A stretch of DNA of 64,000 bases. It comes from Salinivibrio siamensis (GTDB lineage: Bacteria; Pseudomonadota; Gammaproteobacteria; Enterobacterales; Vibrionaceae). A program made the translations under genes and the position numbers. Below are positions 56,415 to 64,000 of this stretch, one piece after another (position 1 is the stretch's first letter; each line of letters begins with the position of its first letter). Location: NCBI RefSeq assembly GCF_001996005.1, contig NZ_MUFB01000002.1:86001-150000 (forward strand). Reading direction: 5' to 3'. The notes beneath the pieces were generated by a model. That model did not search any database. It was given only the letters and a program-made list of their open reading frames with translations, and was not told the DNA's origin.

Positions 56415-56951
56415 CTAATCCTGTTTCTTACTCTCGAGTTCTTCAACGGTGTGCTGCTGGTTAGTAAACACACATATATCACCGGCGATGGTTAGCGCTT
56501 TCTCTGCGATCTCGCGGGCATCTAACGCCGTGTTTTCAAGCATAGCAACGGCGGCGGCTTGGGCATAGTTGCCGCCAGAGCCAATGGCGATCAAGTCGCG
56601 CTCTGGTTCAACCACATCGCCGTTACCGGTAATGATCAATGAGGCGGTTTCATCGGCGACCGCCAGTAGGGCCTCTAATCGACGTAGCGCGCGATCAGTT
56701 CGCCATTCTTTAGCCAGTTCAACGGCCGCTTTGGTTAGGTGCCCTTGGTGTAATTCAAGCTTGCGCTCGAAGCGCTCAAATAAGGTGAAGGCATCAGCAG
56801 TGCCGCCAGCAAATCCGGCGAGAACTTGGCCGTTATACAAACGACGTACTTTTCGGGCATTGCCTTTCATCACGGTATTGCCGAGTGACACTTGGCCATC
56901 GCCAGCAATAACCACTTTACCTTCGCGACGAACGGAAACGATTGTAGTCAC
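56415..56951 (-). CDS. hslV: Protease subunit HslV
   Basis: A 178-residue proteasome-type threonine protease. After removal of the initiator the protein begins [23 protein letters not shown], exposing the catalytic threonine. The start is GTG at 56951, with AGAGG upstream; the frame is open for 33 more codons that would hide the catalytic residue. It forms an operon with hslU and lies after ftsN. Confidence 0.97.
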   Translation of the reverse strand: MTTIVSVRREGKVVIAGDGQVSLGNTVMKGNARKVRRLYNGQVLAGFAGGTADAFTLFERFERKLELHQGHLTKAAVELAKEWRTDRALRRLEALLAVADETASLIITGNGDVVEPERDLIAIGSGGNYAQAAAVAMLENTALDAREIAEKALTIAGDICVFTNQQHTVEELESKKQD

Positions 56952-57101
56952 GGGAACCTCTTTCTTTGTGTCTGGTACACCAGGTGGGTGATTAATGTAA
57001 GAGGTTGGGCTTTGCCGCTCACTTTTCAAGGGGAGAAGGAAGGATTTCAATCAAGGCTGGGCAAGGAATAGACTTGGCCCAGCCGATAAAACGCGGCGCT
57101 G

Positions 57102-57659
57102 TTATTCCCAGTACCAAATAGCACAAGGCTCAACCCCGGCGCGGCGGAGCATATTACGGTCACGCTCTGCTTGACGCTTGCGAGGGTAAGGACCCAACAC
57201 CACCCGGTACCAGGTGCCTTTTTCCCCTTGGCTTATCTTGATTTGGCTTTCTAGCCCTTGAAAAGCGATGATCGCTTTACGTTCATTTGCCTGCTCTTGA
57301 CTGCGGTACGCACCGCATTGCATCAGGTAAGGACGCGTGGATTGCGGCAATGCTTTGGCCTTCACTTCTACCTCTTTACTCTCCAGCTCTTCGATGTAAC
57401 TCCATTTTTCTTCAGGCTTTTTAGGCAGATGTGCCTTCTTGCTCTGCGTGGAAGGCTGAGGCTGTGCGTCTGTTGCCGGTTTAGGCGCGGGTGCGTCGGT
57501 ATTGCTCAATAGGTACAGGCCATAACCAAACGCGCCAACCAAACAGACAGCAAGCAACGCCCATTTTAATGGGAAACGAGCACGCGCTTTGGGTGGTTGG
57601 CGGCGGGTATTTTTTTTACGTGGTGCTTTACCACGTTTTACGTAGTCACGAGTTGCCAC
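57102..57659 (-). CDS. ftsN: Cell division protein FtsN
   Basis: A 185-residue bitopic inner-membrane protein that triggers septal peptidoglycan synthesis. It has a short basic cytosolic part (ATRDYVKRGKAPRKKN), one membrane span (about residues 32-50, WALLAVCLVGAFGYGLYLL), a proline- and lysine-rich linker and a C-terminal SPOR domain from about residue 108 (RPYLMQCGAYRSQEQANERK). It is shorter than E. coli FtsN (319), mainly in the linker. Confidence 0.92.
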   Translation of the reverse strand: MATRDYVKRGKAPRKKNTRRQPPKARARFPLKWALLAVCLVGAFGYGLYLLSNTDAPAPKPATDAQPQPSTQSKKAHLPKKPEEKWSYIEELESKEVEVKAKALPQSTRPYLMQCGAYRSQEQANERKAIIAFQGLESQIKISQGEKGTWYRVVLGPYPRKRQAERDRNMLRRAGVEPCAIWYWE

Positions 57660-57676
57660 AGCAAATATTCAATTTC

Positions 57677-57708
57677 AAAAAGCCAGTAAAGCGCTCATGT
57701 TACTGGCT
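57677..57708 (-). terminator. Terminator of cytR
   Basis: On the minus strand AGCCAGTAA and TTACTGGCT pair around a 10-base loop and are followed by TTTT. It lies 24 bp after the cytR stop. Confidence 0.75.
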
Positions 57709-57731
57709 TCGACTCGTGCTGACCAGTCTTA

Positions 57732-58736
57732 CTACCGAGACGGTGGGGCAACGCTCTCACGGATCACTAACTTGGCATCTAAAAGTCGTGATCCTGCATT
57801 CACTTCACGCCCTTGCAAGGTGTTGAGCAGCATTAACATCGCCTGACGACCAATATCGTAGCGAGGTTGAGAGACAGTGGTCAGGGGAGGATCGCAATAT
57901 TCGGCGAATTGGATGTCATCAAACCCTACAATCGAAATATCTTGCGGCACGCGCATGCCTAAGCGTTTTGCCTGCTGCATCGCGCCCACGGCCATCACAT
58001 CGCAATGACAGAATACGGCGGTCGGTGGCTCGGGCAATGAGAGTAGGTTGGTCATCGCCCGCGCGCCAGAGGCAAAACTGAAATCTCCCACCACGCTGTA
58101 GGCTGGGTTGACTGTAATCCCCGCGCGCTGCAGGGCCTGCTGATAGCCTTGTGAGCGGAATTGCGTCAGTGCGGTTTCCGGCACCCCAGTAATATTGGCA
58201 ATACGGGTGTGGCCGACTTGGGTGAGGTAATTGACCGCCTCAAAAGCGGCAGTCAGGTTGTCGATATGCACCGTCGGCAATTCAAGATCCGGGGCATACT
58301 CACACGCCATCACAAGCGGAGGGAGATTTTTCTGCTCGGGCTTACTGACATCAAAGGGAACATCGGAGCCCAGTAGGAGCATGCCATCTGCCTGTTTGGT
58401 GAAAACCAAGTTGACGAATGAGTTTTCGCGGTGGTGTTGTTGGGCACTATCTCCGAGCAAAACCAGGTAACCGTGCTCCATCGCCGCTTCTTCGATCCCG
58501 CGGATGATCTCACTAAAGTAAGGATCGCAGATGTCTGGGACAATCGCGACGATGGTTTTGGACTCGTTGCGGCGTAGGTTACGTGCAAGTGAGTTAGGGG
58601 AATAGCCAGCTTCTACGACCGCTTGCTCAACCTTTTTACGGGTTGTGGCCGAGACCTTTTCAGGGTTCATCAGCGCGCGAGAGACGGTTGCTGTGGATAC
58701 ACCGGCAATGTGGGCAACGTCCTTCATTGTCGCCAT
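57732..58736 (-). CDS. cytR: Transcriptional repressor CytR (LacI family)
   Basis: A 334-residue LacI-family repressor. The helix-turn-helix MKDVAHIAGVSTATVSRALMNPEKVS is followed by VEQAVVEAGYSPNSLARNLRRNESKTIVAIVPDICDPYFSEIIRGIEE, in pattern nearly that of CytR. CytR represses nucleoside uptake and breakdown genes together with CRP, and cytidine relieves it; in Vibrio it also affects competence and biofilm. It lies between priA and ftsN, its usual place. Confidence 0.93.
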   Translation of the reverse strand: MATMKDVAHIAGVSTATVSRALMNPEKVSATTRKKVEQAVVEAGYSPNSLARNLRRNESKTIVAIVPDICDPYFSEIIRGIEEAAMEHGYLVLLGDSAQQHHRENSFVNLVFTKQADGMLLLGSDVPFDVSKPEQKNLPPLVMACEYAPDLELPTVHIDNLTAAFEAVNYLTQVGHTRIANITGVPETALTQFRSQGYQQALQRAGITVNPAYSVVGDFSFASGARAMTNLLSLPEPPTAVFCHCDVMAVGAMQQAKRLGMRVPQDISIVGFDDIQFAEYCDPPLTTVSQPRYDIGRQAMLMLLNTLQGREVNAGSRLLDAKLVIRESVAPPSR

Positions 58737-58911
58737 AATGACAGTCCTCTTGTTATCTGTATTGTGAGATCAGACAGTTATTAGCTCGTCTGACCTGTTC
58801 TCTTAGCCAATTGCGGCCTTATTCTACCTAGCCTTGTCCGATTTAAACACGGACAAGCTAACACTTATTGCAATGAAAGTGTGATTGCTGTCGCTTTACT
58901 GCAAGGGAATG

Positions 58912-61110
58912 TTAAGAAAGGTCTTGCGGCTCGACATCTAATGACCACCTCACTTTACGCGACAGAGGGAGCTGTTGGATGGCCGGGAGCGCCACTTGGA
59001 GCCATTGCTGCATGATTTTTCGGCTGGGCGCTTGAATGAGGAGTTGCCACCGATAGCGACCCGCGCGTTTCGCCATGGCGGCGGGCATAGGCCCCATAAT
59101 ATGGCATTCATCCTGTTGAATCGGTGAGGTAGTCAGCGTTTGACGCACCTGTTGTAAAAACTGCTGGACACTGTTTTCTTCATGCCCGTCGGCGCGAAAG
59201 AGACTAAGAAACGTGTAAGGCGGCAGCCACGCCTGACGCCGTTCATTTAACGCAGATTCGGCAAAGGCTTGATAACCTTTATGCACTAAAGATTGGATCA
59301 GGGTGTGCTCTGGATGGTGGGTTTGTAATAACACGGTACCCGGCTTACTGGCGCGGCCCGCTCGCCCGGCGACTTGCACCATCAATTGGGCCAAACGCTC
59401 AGGGGCACGAAAGTCATTACTGAATAGAGCCCCGTCAACATCGACTAAGGCGACCAGGGTGACGTTAGGAAAGTGATGGCCTTTGGCGAGCATTTGTGTG
59501 CCCAATAGAATTTGATACTCACCCTTTTCAATGTCGGCCAAGTAACCTTCAAGGCTCCCTTTTCGCCGGGTATTATCGCGATCAATGCGAACGGTATTGT
59601 ATTCGGGAAACAAGGTGCCAAGCTGGGATTCGAGTTGCTCGGTACCGACACCGACGCTAATAAGCTGGGTAGAACCACAGTCGCCACATTGGGGAGGCAC
59701 ACGTTTTTGGTGGCCACAGTGATGACAACGCAACTCTTGGTGTTGTTGATGAAGGGTATAGTAGGCATCACAGCGTTGGCAGTTCGCTAGCCAGCCGCAT
59801 TCGTGACACATCATCGCGGGCGCATAACCGCGGCGATTTAAAAACAGCATCACCTGGTTACCTTGTTGCAGGTGCTGACGCATTTCAGCAATCAGCGGCG
59901 CCGACAAGCCAGCTTCGAGGTGATGGCCTTTGATATCGAGTATCCCTTGCCGGGCGGTGACCGCGTTACCAGGGCGTTGCGTGAGCTTAAGGTACTGGTA
60001 TTTGCCGGTTTTTGCGTTGTGTAAGCTCTCCAGTGATGGCGTTGCCGAGCCCAAGATCACCGGCACTTGTTCTTCATGCCCCCGCATGACAGCCAGATCG
60101 CGGGCGTGATAGCGAAAGCTATCTTGCTGCTTATAGGAAGGGTCGTGTTCCTCATCGATAATGATGATGCCAAGCTTTGCCATGGGGGTAAAAAGCGCTG
60201 AGCGTGTGCCAATCACTATCGCGGCTTGATTCTCCCGTGCGGCCAGCCAGGCGTTGAGACGGTCGGTATCGCTGAGCCCTGAATGCATCACGGTCACAGG
60301 AACAGCAAAGCGGCGCTCAAAACGGCGAATGGTTTGTGGTGTCAGGCCAATTTCTGGCACCAAGATGAGCGCTTGCTGGCCACGTGCGAGCACCGGCTCA
60401 AGCACATTGAGATACACCTCGGTTTTGCCTGAGCCAGTGATCCCCTCTAATAGCGCGCAGGCAAAACCATCGCCAGCATTGAGGGTGGCAACCGCCATCG
60501 CTTGCTCGTGGTTTAACGTCGGCTTTTCTTCGGTCACCGCAAAGTTTTTTACCCAAGCATTGGCCTGAGAAGGGGGCGAGTAGGGCGCGATCCAGCCTTT
60601 TTCTGCCACTGTTTTTAGCACCGGCGTGCCGATGTCTTGTTCCATCAAGTCGGCTTGAGTGGCTGGACCGTGCGTGAGAAGCTGCAACACTCGGGCTTGT
60701 TTGGGGGCGCGGCTCAGACCTGATAGAGGTTGGTTTTGTCCTGACTCGGTGATTTGCCACCATTTTTGTTGCTGCAATGTCGCAGGGCGTCCTTTGCGCA
60801 GCGAGGTTGGCATCACCGCCCCCATCGCATCCCCTAGCGGATGATGGTAAAAACGGCTCGCCCATTGCAGGAGATTGTATACCGCGGGGGTCCAAACCGG
60901 CTGCGTGTCGAGTACGGTATCAATCGCTTTGAGTTGGCTGGCTTCCACACTGGCCGTTGGCGACAAGCCGGTAACGATGCCAACTTTATGCTGGCGTCCA
61001 AACGGCACCTTGACGCGCCCTCCGATGATCGGATGCTGATCGTCAGCAATACGGTAATCAAAGGTTTTCGGCAAAGGGACAGGCAAAGCCACCTGAGCAA
61101 ACTGTTCCAT
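58912..61110 (-). CDS. priA: Primosomal replication helicase PriA
   Basis: A 732-residue helicase that reloads the replisome at stalled forks, the length of E. coli PriA. The N-terminal DNA-binding part begins QVALPVPLPKTFDYRI; Walker A is GITGSGKTEVYL and Walker B IIIDEEHDPSYKQ. A zinc region with eight cysteines (CHECGWLANCQRCD ... CHHCGH ... CGDCGS) lies near residues 440-485. Helicase motifs GSATPSLES and VAGRAGR are present. The ATG at 61110 is preferred over the adjacent GTG. Confidence 0.96.
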   Translation of the reverse strand: MEQFAQVALPVPLPKTFDYRIADDQHPIIGGRVKVPFGRQHKVGIVTGLSPTASVEASQLKAIDTVLDTQPVWTPAVYNLLQWASRFYHHPLGDAMGAVMPTSLRKGRPATLQQQKWWQITESGQNQPLSGLSRAPKQARVLQLLTHGPATQADLMEQDIGTPVLKTVAEKGWIAPYSPPSQANAWVKNFAVTEEKPTLNHEQAMAVATLNAGDGFACALLEGITGSGKTEVYLNVLEPVLARGQQALILVPEIGLTPQTIRRFERRFAVPVTVMHSGLSDTDRLNAWLAARENQAAIVIGTRSALFTPMAKLGIIIIDEEHDPSYKQQDSFRYHARDLAVMRGHEEQVPVILGSATPSLESLHNAKTGKYQYLKLTQRPGNAVTARQGILDIKGHHLEAGLSAPLIAEMRQHLQQGNQVMLFLNRRGYAPAMMCHECGWLANCQRCDAYYTLHQQHQELRCHHCGHQKRVPPQCGDCGSTQLISVGVGTEQLESQLGTLFPEYNTVRIDRDNTRRKGSLEGYLADIEKGEYQILLGTQMLAKGHHFPNVTLVALVDVDGALFSNDFRAPERLAQLMVQVAGRAGRASKPGTVLLQTHHPEHTLIQSLVHKGYQAFAESALNERRQAWLPPYTFLSLFRADGHEENSVQQFLQQVRQTLTTSPIQQDECHIMGPMPAAMAKRAGRYRWQLLIQAPSRKIMQQWLQVALPAIQQLPLSRKVRWSLDVEPQDLS

Positions 61111-61329
61111 CACAACATCTTATTGGCCAGAAGGAATGTCAGTGTAACGGTTAGCCACACGTTGGCAAAGCCTTGTTGCACCGTAAGAGACACGCGGATT
61201 GCACAAAAAAGTTGCGAAAAAGAGGGCGCTTGATTAGAATTGCGCGCCTTAGAAAATGTTTGTTAACGACGTGTGGTGCCCGGCTTAGGATCGGGAGAGC
61301 GACACGGCCTTTAAGATGAGGTTATCCCT

Positions 61330-61545
61330 ATGAAAGCTGGTATCCATCCAGAGTACAAAGCCGTCACAGCAAAATGCTCTTGCGGTAACGAATTCGCGTT
61401 CAGCACAACCCTAGGCAAAGACATTTACCTAGACGTGTGTGACAAGTGTCACCCATTCTACACTGGTAAGCAGCGTATCCTTGATACCGGTGGCCGTGTT
61501 GACCGCTTTAAGAAGCGTTTCGGTGCCCTTAGCAGCAAAAAATAA
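61330..61545 (+). CDS. rpmE: 50S ribosomal protein L31, zinc-binding form
   Basis: A 71-residue large-subunit protein. It keeps the four zinc-binding cysteines (CSC near residue 16 and CDKC near 37), so it is the zinc form that zinc-free paralogues replace under zinc starvation. GAGG precedes the ATG at 61330. It is divergent from priA and ends in a strong terminator. Confidence 0.97.
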   Translation: MKAGIHPEYKAVTAKCSCGNEFAFSTTLGKDIYLDVCDKCHPFYTGKQRILDTGGRVDRFKKRFGALSSKK

Positions 61546-61568
61546 GCCGCTATTGACCGAATACAGAG

Positions 61569-61594
61569 AAGGGACGCATCAGCGTCCCTTTTTT
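61569..61594 (+). terminator. Terminator of rpmE
   Basis: AAGGGACGC-ATCA-GCGTCCCTT followed by T, 24 bp after the rpmE stop. Confidence 0.92.
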
Positions 61595-61699
61595 GATCGT
61601 ATCGTCCCTGTCATCGGACAACAGGTCCGAGCATCATCGCGAATGCGCTGTTAGTACTGGTGGACGTTTGCTCCCTGCGTTACCATCTTTTTTATTATA

Positions 61700-61767
61700 C
61701 AAACCTTCCCTGTGTGGTTTGTAGAGTGTCTGACTAATATCGGTGACGCTTCCCTGTCGATATTAGT
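61700..61767. promoter_or_regulatory. Two stem-loops with a shared loop sequence before maeB
   Basis: CAAACC/GGTTTG (61700-61721) and ACTAATATCG/CGATATTAGT (61733-61767) are two perfect stems in the maeB upstream region. Both loops contain CTTCCCTGT. A candidate -10 (TATTAT) lies just before the first, so the second would be in the mRNA leader. Confidence 0.5.
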
Positions 61768-61799
61768 TTCCCCTTCACGATAATAATTAGGAACACTAG

Positions 61800-63053
61800 A
61801 TGTCGGACGATAAACGCCAGCAAGCGCTGGATTATCATGCATACCCTACTCCCGGAAAAATTTCTGTTGAATTGAGCAAACCTGCTGACTCGGCCGCGGA
61901 TCTCGCGTTGGCGTATAGTCCTGGCGTTGCTGAGCCTGTGCGTGAGATAGCGCAAGATGCGGATGCGGTTTACCGCTATACGGGTAAAGGCAACATGGTG
62001 GCGGTGGTCTCAAACGGCACCGCGATTTTGGGGCTAGGAAATTTAGGCCCCATGGCTTCTAAGCCTGTCATGGAAGGTAAAGCTTTATTGTTCAAGCGTT
62101 TTGCTGGCTTGGACTCGATCGACATTGAAGTCAAACACCGTACTATCGATGAATTCGTGGATACCGTGGCGAACATCGCGGATACCTTTGGCGGTATCAA
62201 TCTCGAAGATATCAAAGCCCCAGACTGTTTTGAGATTGAAAAACAATTGATTGCACGTTGCGAAGTGCCTGTATTTCATGATGATCAACACGGCACGGCC
62301 ATCGTCACCGCTGCCGGCATGCTTAACGCGCTTGAGCTGCAAGGCAAAGATATCCGCGAGGCGACGGTGGTGTGCATGGGCGCAGGCGCAGCGGCTGTTG
62401 CCTGTATGGAGCTATTAATAAAATGTGGCGCTCAGCGGGAAAAAATCTATATGTTGGATCGTAAAGGCGTGATTCATACGCGTCGTGACGACATCAACAA
62501 ATACAAGCAGCTGTTTGCCAATAACACGGATAAGCGTACCCTCGAAGATGTGATTGAGGGCGCGGATATGTTCGTTGGCGTCTCCGGTCCAGACTTGCTC
62601 TCACCCGACGCCTTGAAGCTGATGGCAGATAAACCCGTGGTATTTGCCTGCTCGAACCCAGATCCTGAAATTCATCCGGATGTGGCGCATCAAGTGCGCG
62701 ATGATCTGATCATGGGAACCGGGCGTTCGGATTACCCGAATCAGGTCAATAACGTGCTCTGCTTCCCGTTTATTTTCCGTGGCGCATTGGATGTACGTGC
62801 CAGTGAAATTAACGATGCGATGAAGTTGGCAGCGGTAGAGGCCATTCGCAGCCTAGCCAAAGAGCCTGTCCCACAAACGGTATTAGACGCCGCCGGTTTG
62901 TCTTCGCTAAGCTTTGGCCCAGATTACATTATTCCCAAGCCAATGGACGCGCGTTTATTACCTAAGGTCGCCCGCGCGGTAGCGCTGGCCGCCGTGGAAA
63001 CCGGCGTGGCTCGTATCGAGATGCCAGAAAACTATATGCTCGACAAGGCGTAA
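61800..63053 (+). CDS. Malic enzyme, short form
   Basis: A 417-residue decarboxylating malate dehydrogenase that makes pyruvate and CO2 with NAD or NADP. It shows LALAYSPGVAEP, YTGKGNMVAVVSNGTAILGLG, the metal-binding FEIEKQL/VFHDDQHGTAIV and nucleotide-binding CMGAGAAAVAC. It corresponds to the N-terminal catalytic half of MaeB but lacks the C-terminal phosphotransacetylase-like domain of the 759-residue E. coli protein. The cofactor cannot be told with certainty. Confidence 0.9.
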   Translation: MSDDKRQQALDYHAYPTPGKISVELSKPADSAADLALAYSPGVAEPVREIAQDADAVYRYTGKGNMVAVVSNGTAILGLGNLGPMASKPVMEGKALLFKRFAGLDSIDIEVKHRTIDEFVDTVANIADTFGGINLEDIKAPDCFEIEKQLIARCEVPVFHDDQHGTAIVTAAGMLNALELQGKDIREATVVCMGAGAAAVACMELLIKCGAQREKIYMLDRKGVIHTRRDDINKYKQLFANNTDKRTLEDVIEGADMFVGVSGPDLLSPDALKLMADKPVVFACSNPDPEIHPDVAHQVRDDLIMGTGRSDYPNQVNNVLCFPFIFRGALDVRASEINDAMKLAAVEAIRSLAKEPVPQTVLDAAGLSSLSFGPDYIIPKPMDARLLPKVARAVALAAVETGVARIEMPENYMLDKA

Positions 63054-63123
63054 TGCTTGAGCGTTAGGAAAAGCGCGGTGGAATAGAGCCTGAGAAGGCT
63101 GTGCTGAGCACCTATCATTACAG

Positions 63124-63150
63124 AAAACCCGCCAATCGGCGGGTTTTTTT
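63124..63150. terminator. Bidirectional terminator between malic enzyme and metJ
   Basis: AAAACCCGCC-AATC-GGCGGGTTTT, with T runs on both strands, overlapping the metJ stop. Confidence 0.92.
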
Positions 63151-63466
63151 AGTATTCGCTATCGTCGAACTCGATACCAAGCTCTTCCATGATCCGACGT
63201 GCTTCAGCGGGAATGCTGTCGGGTTTATCCTTACGGATATCGTCATCGGTTGGTAGTGGTTGGCCGGTGTAGGCATGAAGAAATGCCTCACACAACAACT
63301 CACTGTTGGTCGCATGACGGAGGTTTTGCACCTGACGACGAGTACGCTCGTCGGTAAGAATTTTTAGTACTTTTAATGGGATAGAGACGGTGATCTTCTT
63401 TACCTGCTCTTTCTTTTTACCATGTTCGGCATACGGATTAATGTAGTCGCCGTTCCACTGCGCCAT
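63149..63466 (-). CDS. metJ: Methionine repressor MetJ
   Basis: A 105-residue ribbon-helix-helix repressor that uses S-adenosylmethionine as co-repressor. The DNA-binding strand is [26 protein letters not shown]-like (here with [18 protein letters not shown] following), and [21 protein letters not shown] is the conserved N-terminus. It is divergent from metB with a row of MetJ boxes between the genes, so it controls itself and metB. Confidence 0.96.
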   Translation of the reverse strand: MAQWNGDYINPYAEHGKKKEQVKKITVSIPLKVLKILTDERTRRQVQNLRHATNSELLCEAFLHAYTGQPLPTDDDIRKDKPDSIPAEARRIMEELGIEFDDSEY

Positions 63467-63541
63467 GTCTCACCTATCTTGATTATGGAATACCCAGAAT
63501 GATGCTGCGGAGATTTTAGCTATATTAACCGCCACATGCAA

Positions 63542-63573
63542 AGGAGTATAGACGTCTAGAAGTGTTGACGTCC
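63542..63573. promoter_or_regulatory. MetJ operator (tandem met boxes)
   Basis: Four contiguous 8-bp boxes can be read: AGGAGTAT (63542), AGACGTCT (63550, perfect consensus), AGAAGTGT (63558) and TGACGTCC (63566). They lie between the divergent metJ and metB, where MetJ operators are known. Confidence 0.88.
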
Positions 63574-63652
63574 CAAAAAGCACAGGGTAAGGTGGCAGTA
63601 TGAAACCTGGATCACGCCCACCATGCGCAAACCAGACTAGCAAGGATAGATC

Positions 63653-64000
63653 ATGACTGAGAAAAAAACCGACACTATCGCCGTTCGGACCGGGATTGGG
63701 ACTGACACCCAGCACCATGCGGTGGTGCCTCCCCTGTACTTATCGACCAATTACCGTTTCCCGGCACTGGGTGATGTGCCTACTTACGACTACGCGCGAG
63801 GCGGCAACCCAACGCGTGCGCAGCTCGAACAAGCGCTGACTGACTTAGAAGGGGGCGCAGGTGCGGTGGTGACCAACTGCGGGATGTCGGCGATAAACTT
63901 GGTGCTATCTCTGTTGGAGGCTGGCGAGCATATTGTCGCCCCACATGATTGTTATGGCGGCACCTATCGCTTGCTCGAATCGCGTGCCAAACAAGGGATC
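63653..64000 (+). CDS. metB: Cystathionine gamma-synthase (N-terminal part, runs off the window)
   Basis: The first 116 codons of a pyridoxal-phosphate enzyme that joins an activated homoserine ester with cysteine in methionine synthesis. The start is an ATG preceded by AAGGAT. The sequence TDTIAVRTGIGTD, YDYARGGNPTRAQLE and NCGMSAINLVLSLL is characteristic of MetB. The PLP lysine lies beyond the window. Divergent from metJ, with MetJ boxes between. Confidence 0.93.
   Translation, partial: MTEKKTDTIAVRTGIGTDTQHHAVVPPLYLSTNYRFPALGDVPTYDYARGGNPTRAQLEQALTDLEGGAGAVVTNCGMSAINLVLSLLEAGEHIVAPHDCYGGTYRLLESRAKQGI

Overview
The window is chromosomal DNA of a gamma-proteobacterium, most probably a member of the Vibrionaceae. 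The evidence is the gene content and order (slmA-pyrE-rph-yicC, coaBC/radC, rpmB-rpmG-mutM-coaD, kdkA/waaA, hldD core cluster, kbl-tdh, gpmI-envC, yibN-secB-gpsA-cysE, pfkA-fieF-cpxP/cpxRA, tpiA, glpX, zapB/rraA/menA/hslUV/ftsN/cytR/priA/rpmE, metJ/metB). Genus is not resolved. No rRNA, tRNA, CRISPR array, transposase, integrase or phage gene was seen.

Layout: 1-2161 is the end of an oligopeptide-type ABC transporter operon (binding protein C-terminus plus two ATPases). 2333-8572 is a gluconate-type regulon: a TRAP transporter (DctP, DctQ, DctM), gluconokinase, a 6-phosphogluconate dehydrogenase and a GntR (LacI-family) repressor. Palindromic operators of the GTTAC/GTAAC type lie before the transporter and before the repressor gene. 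8574-13711 is an AT-richer insert between gntR and yicC. It carries a C5-cytosine DNA methyltransferase, a large protein with two GHKL ATPase modules (one Hsp90/MutL/MORC-like, one histidine-kinase-like), and a CheY-type receiver protein with a long uncharacterised C-terminus. This insert is the best candidate for an undescribed system.

14020-24197 holds housekeeping genes. 22219-33321 builds the lipopolysaccharide inner core and outer sugars: KdkA, WaaA, four glycosyltransferases that may be lineage specific plus a WaaE-like one, a WaaL-like ligase, WaaF, LpxM and HldD. The genes from hldD leftward form one tightly packed eight-gene operon. 33425-44945 covers a TetR regulator, threonine catabolism (kbl-tdh), glycolysis (gpmI, pfkA), division (envC), secretion (secB), glycerol-3-phosphate and cysteine synthesis, and a cation exporter. 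45023-47729 is the Cpx envelope-stress locus, with a perfect CpxR box between the divergent cpxP and cpxRA.

47793-63466 continues with conserved core genes. It includes a glpX-regulator-fpr cluster whose SufR-like regulator has a 15-bp perfect inverted repeat in front of it. At the right edge metJ and a truncated metB are divergent around a row of MetJ boxes. Positions of starts were set from visible ribosome binding sites; families were recognised from sequence motifs by eye, without database searches.
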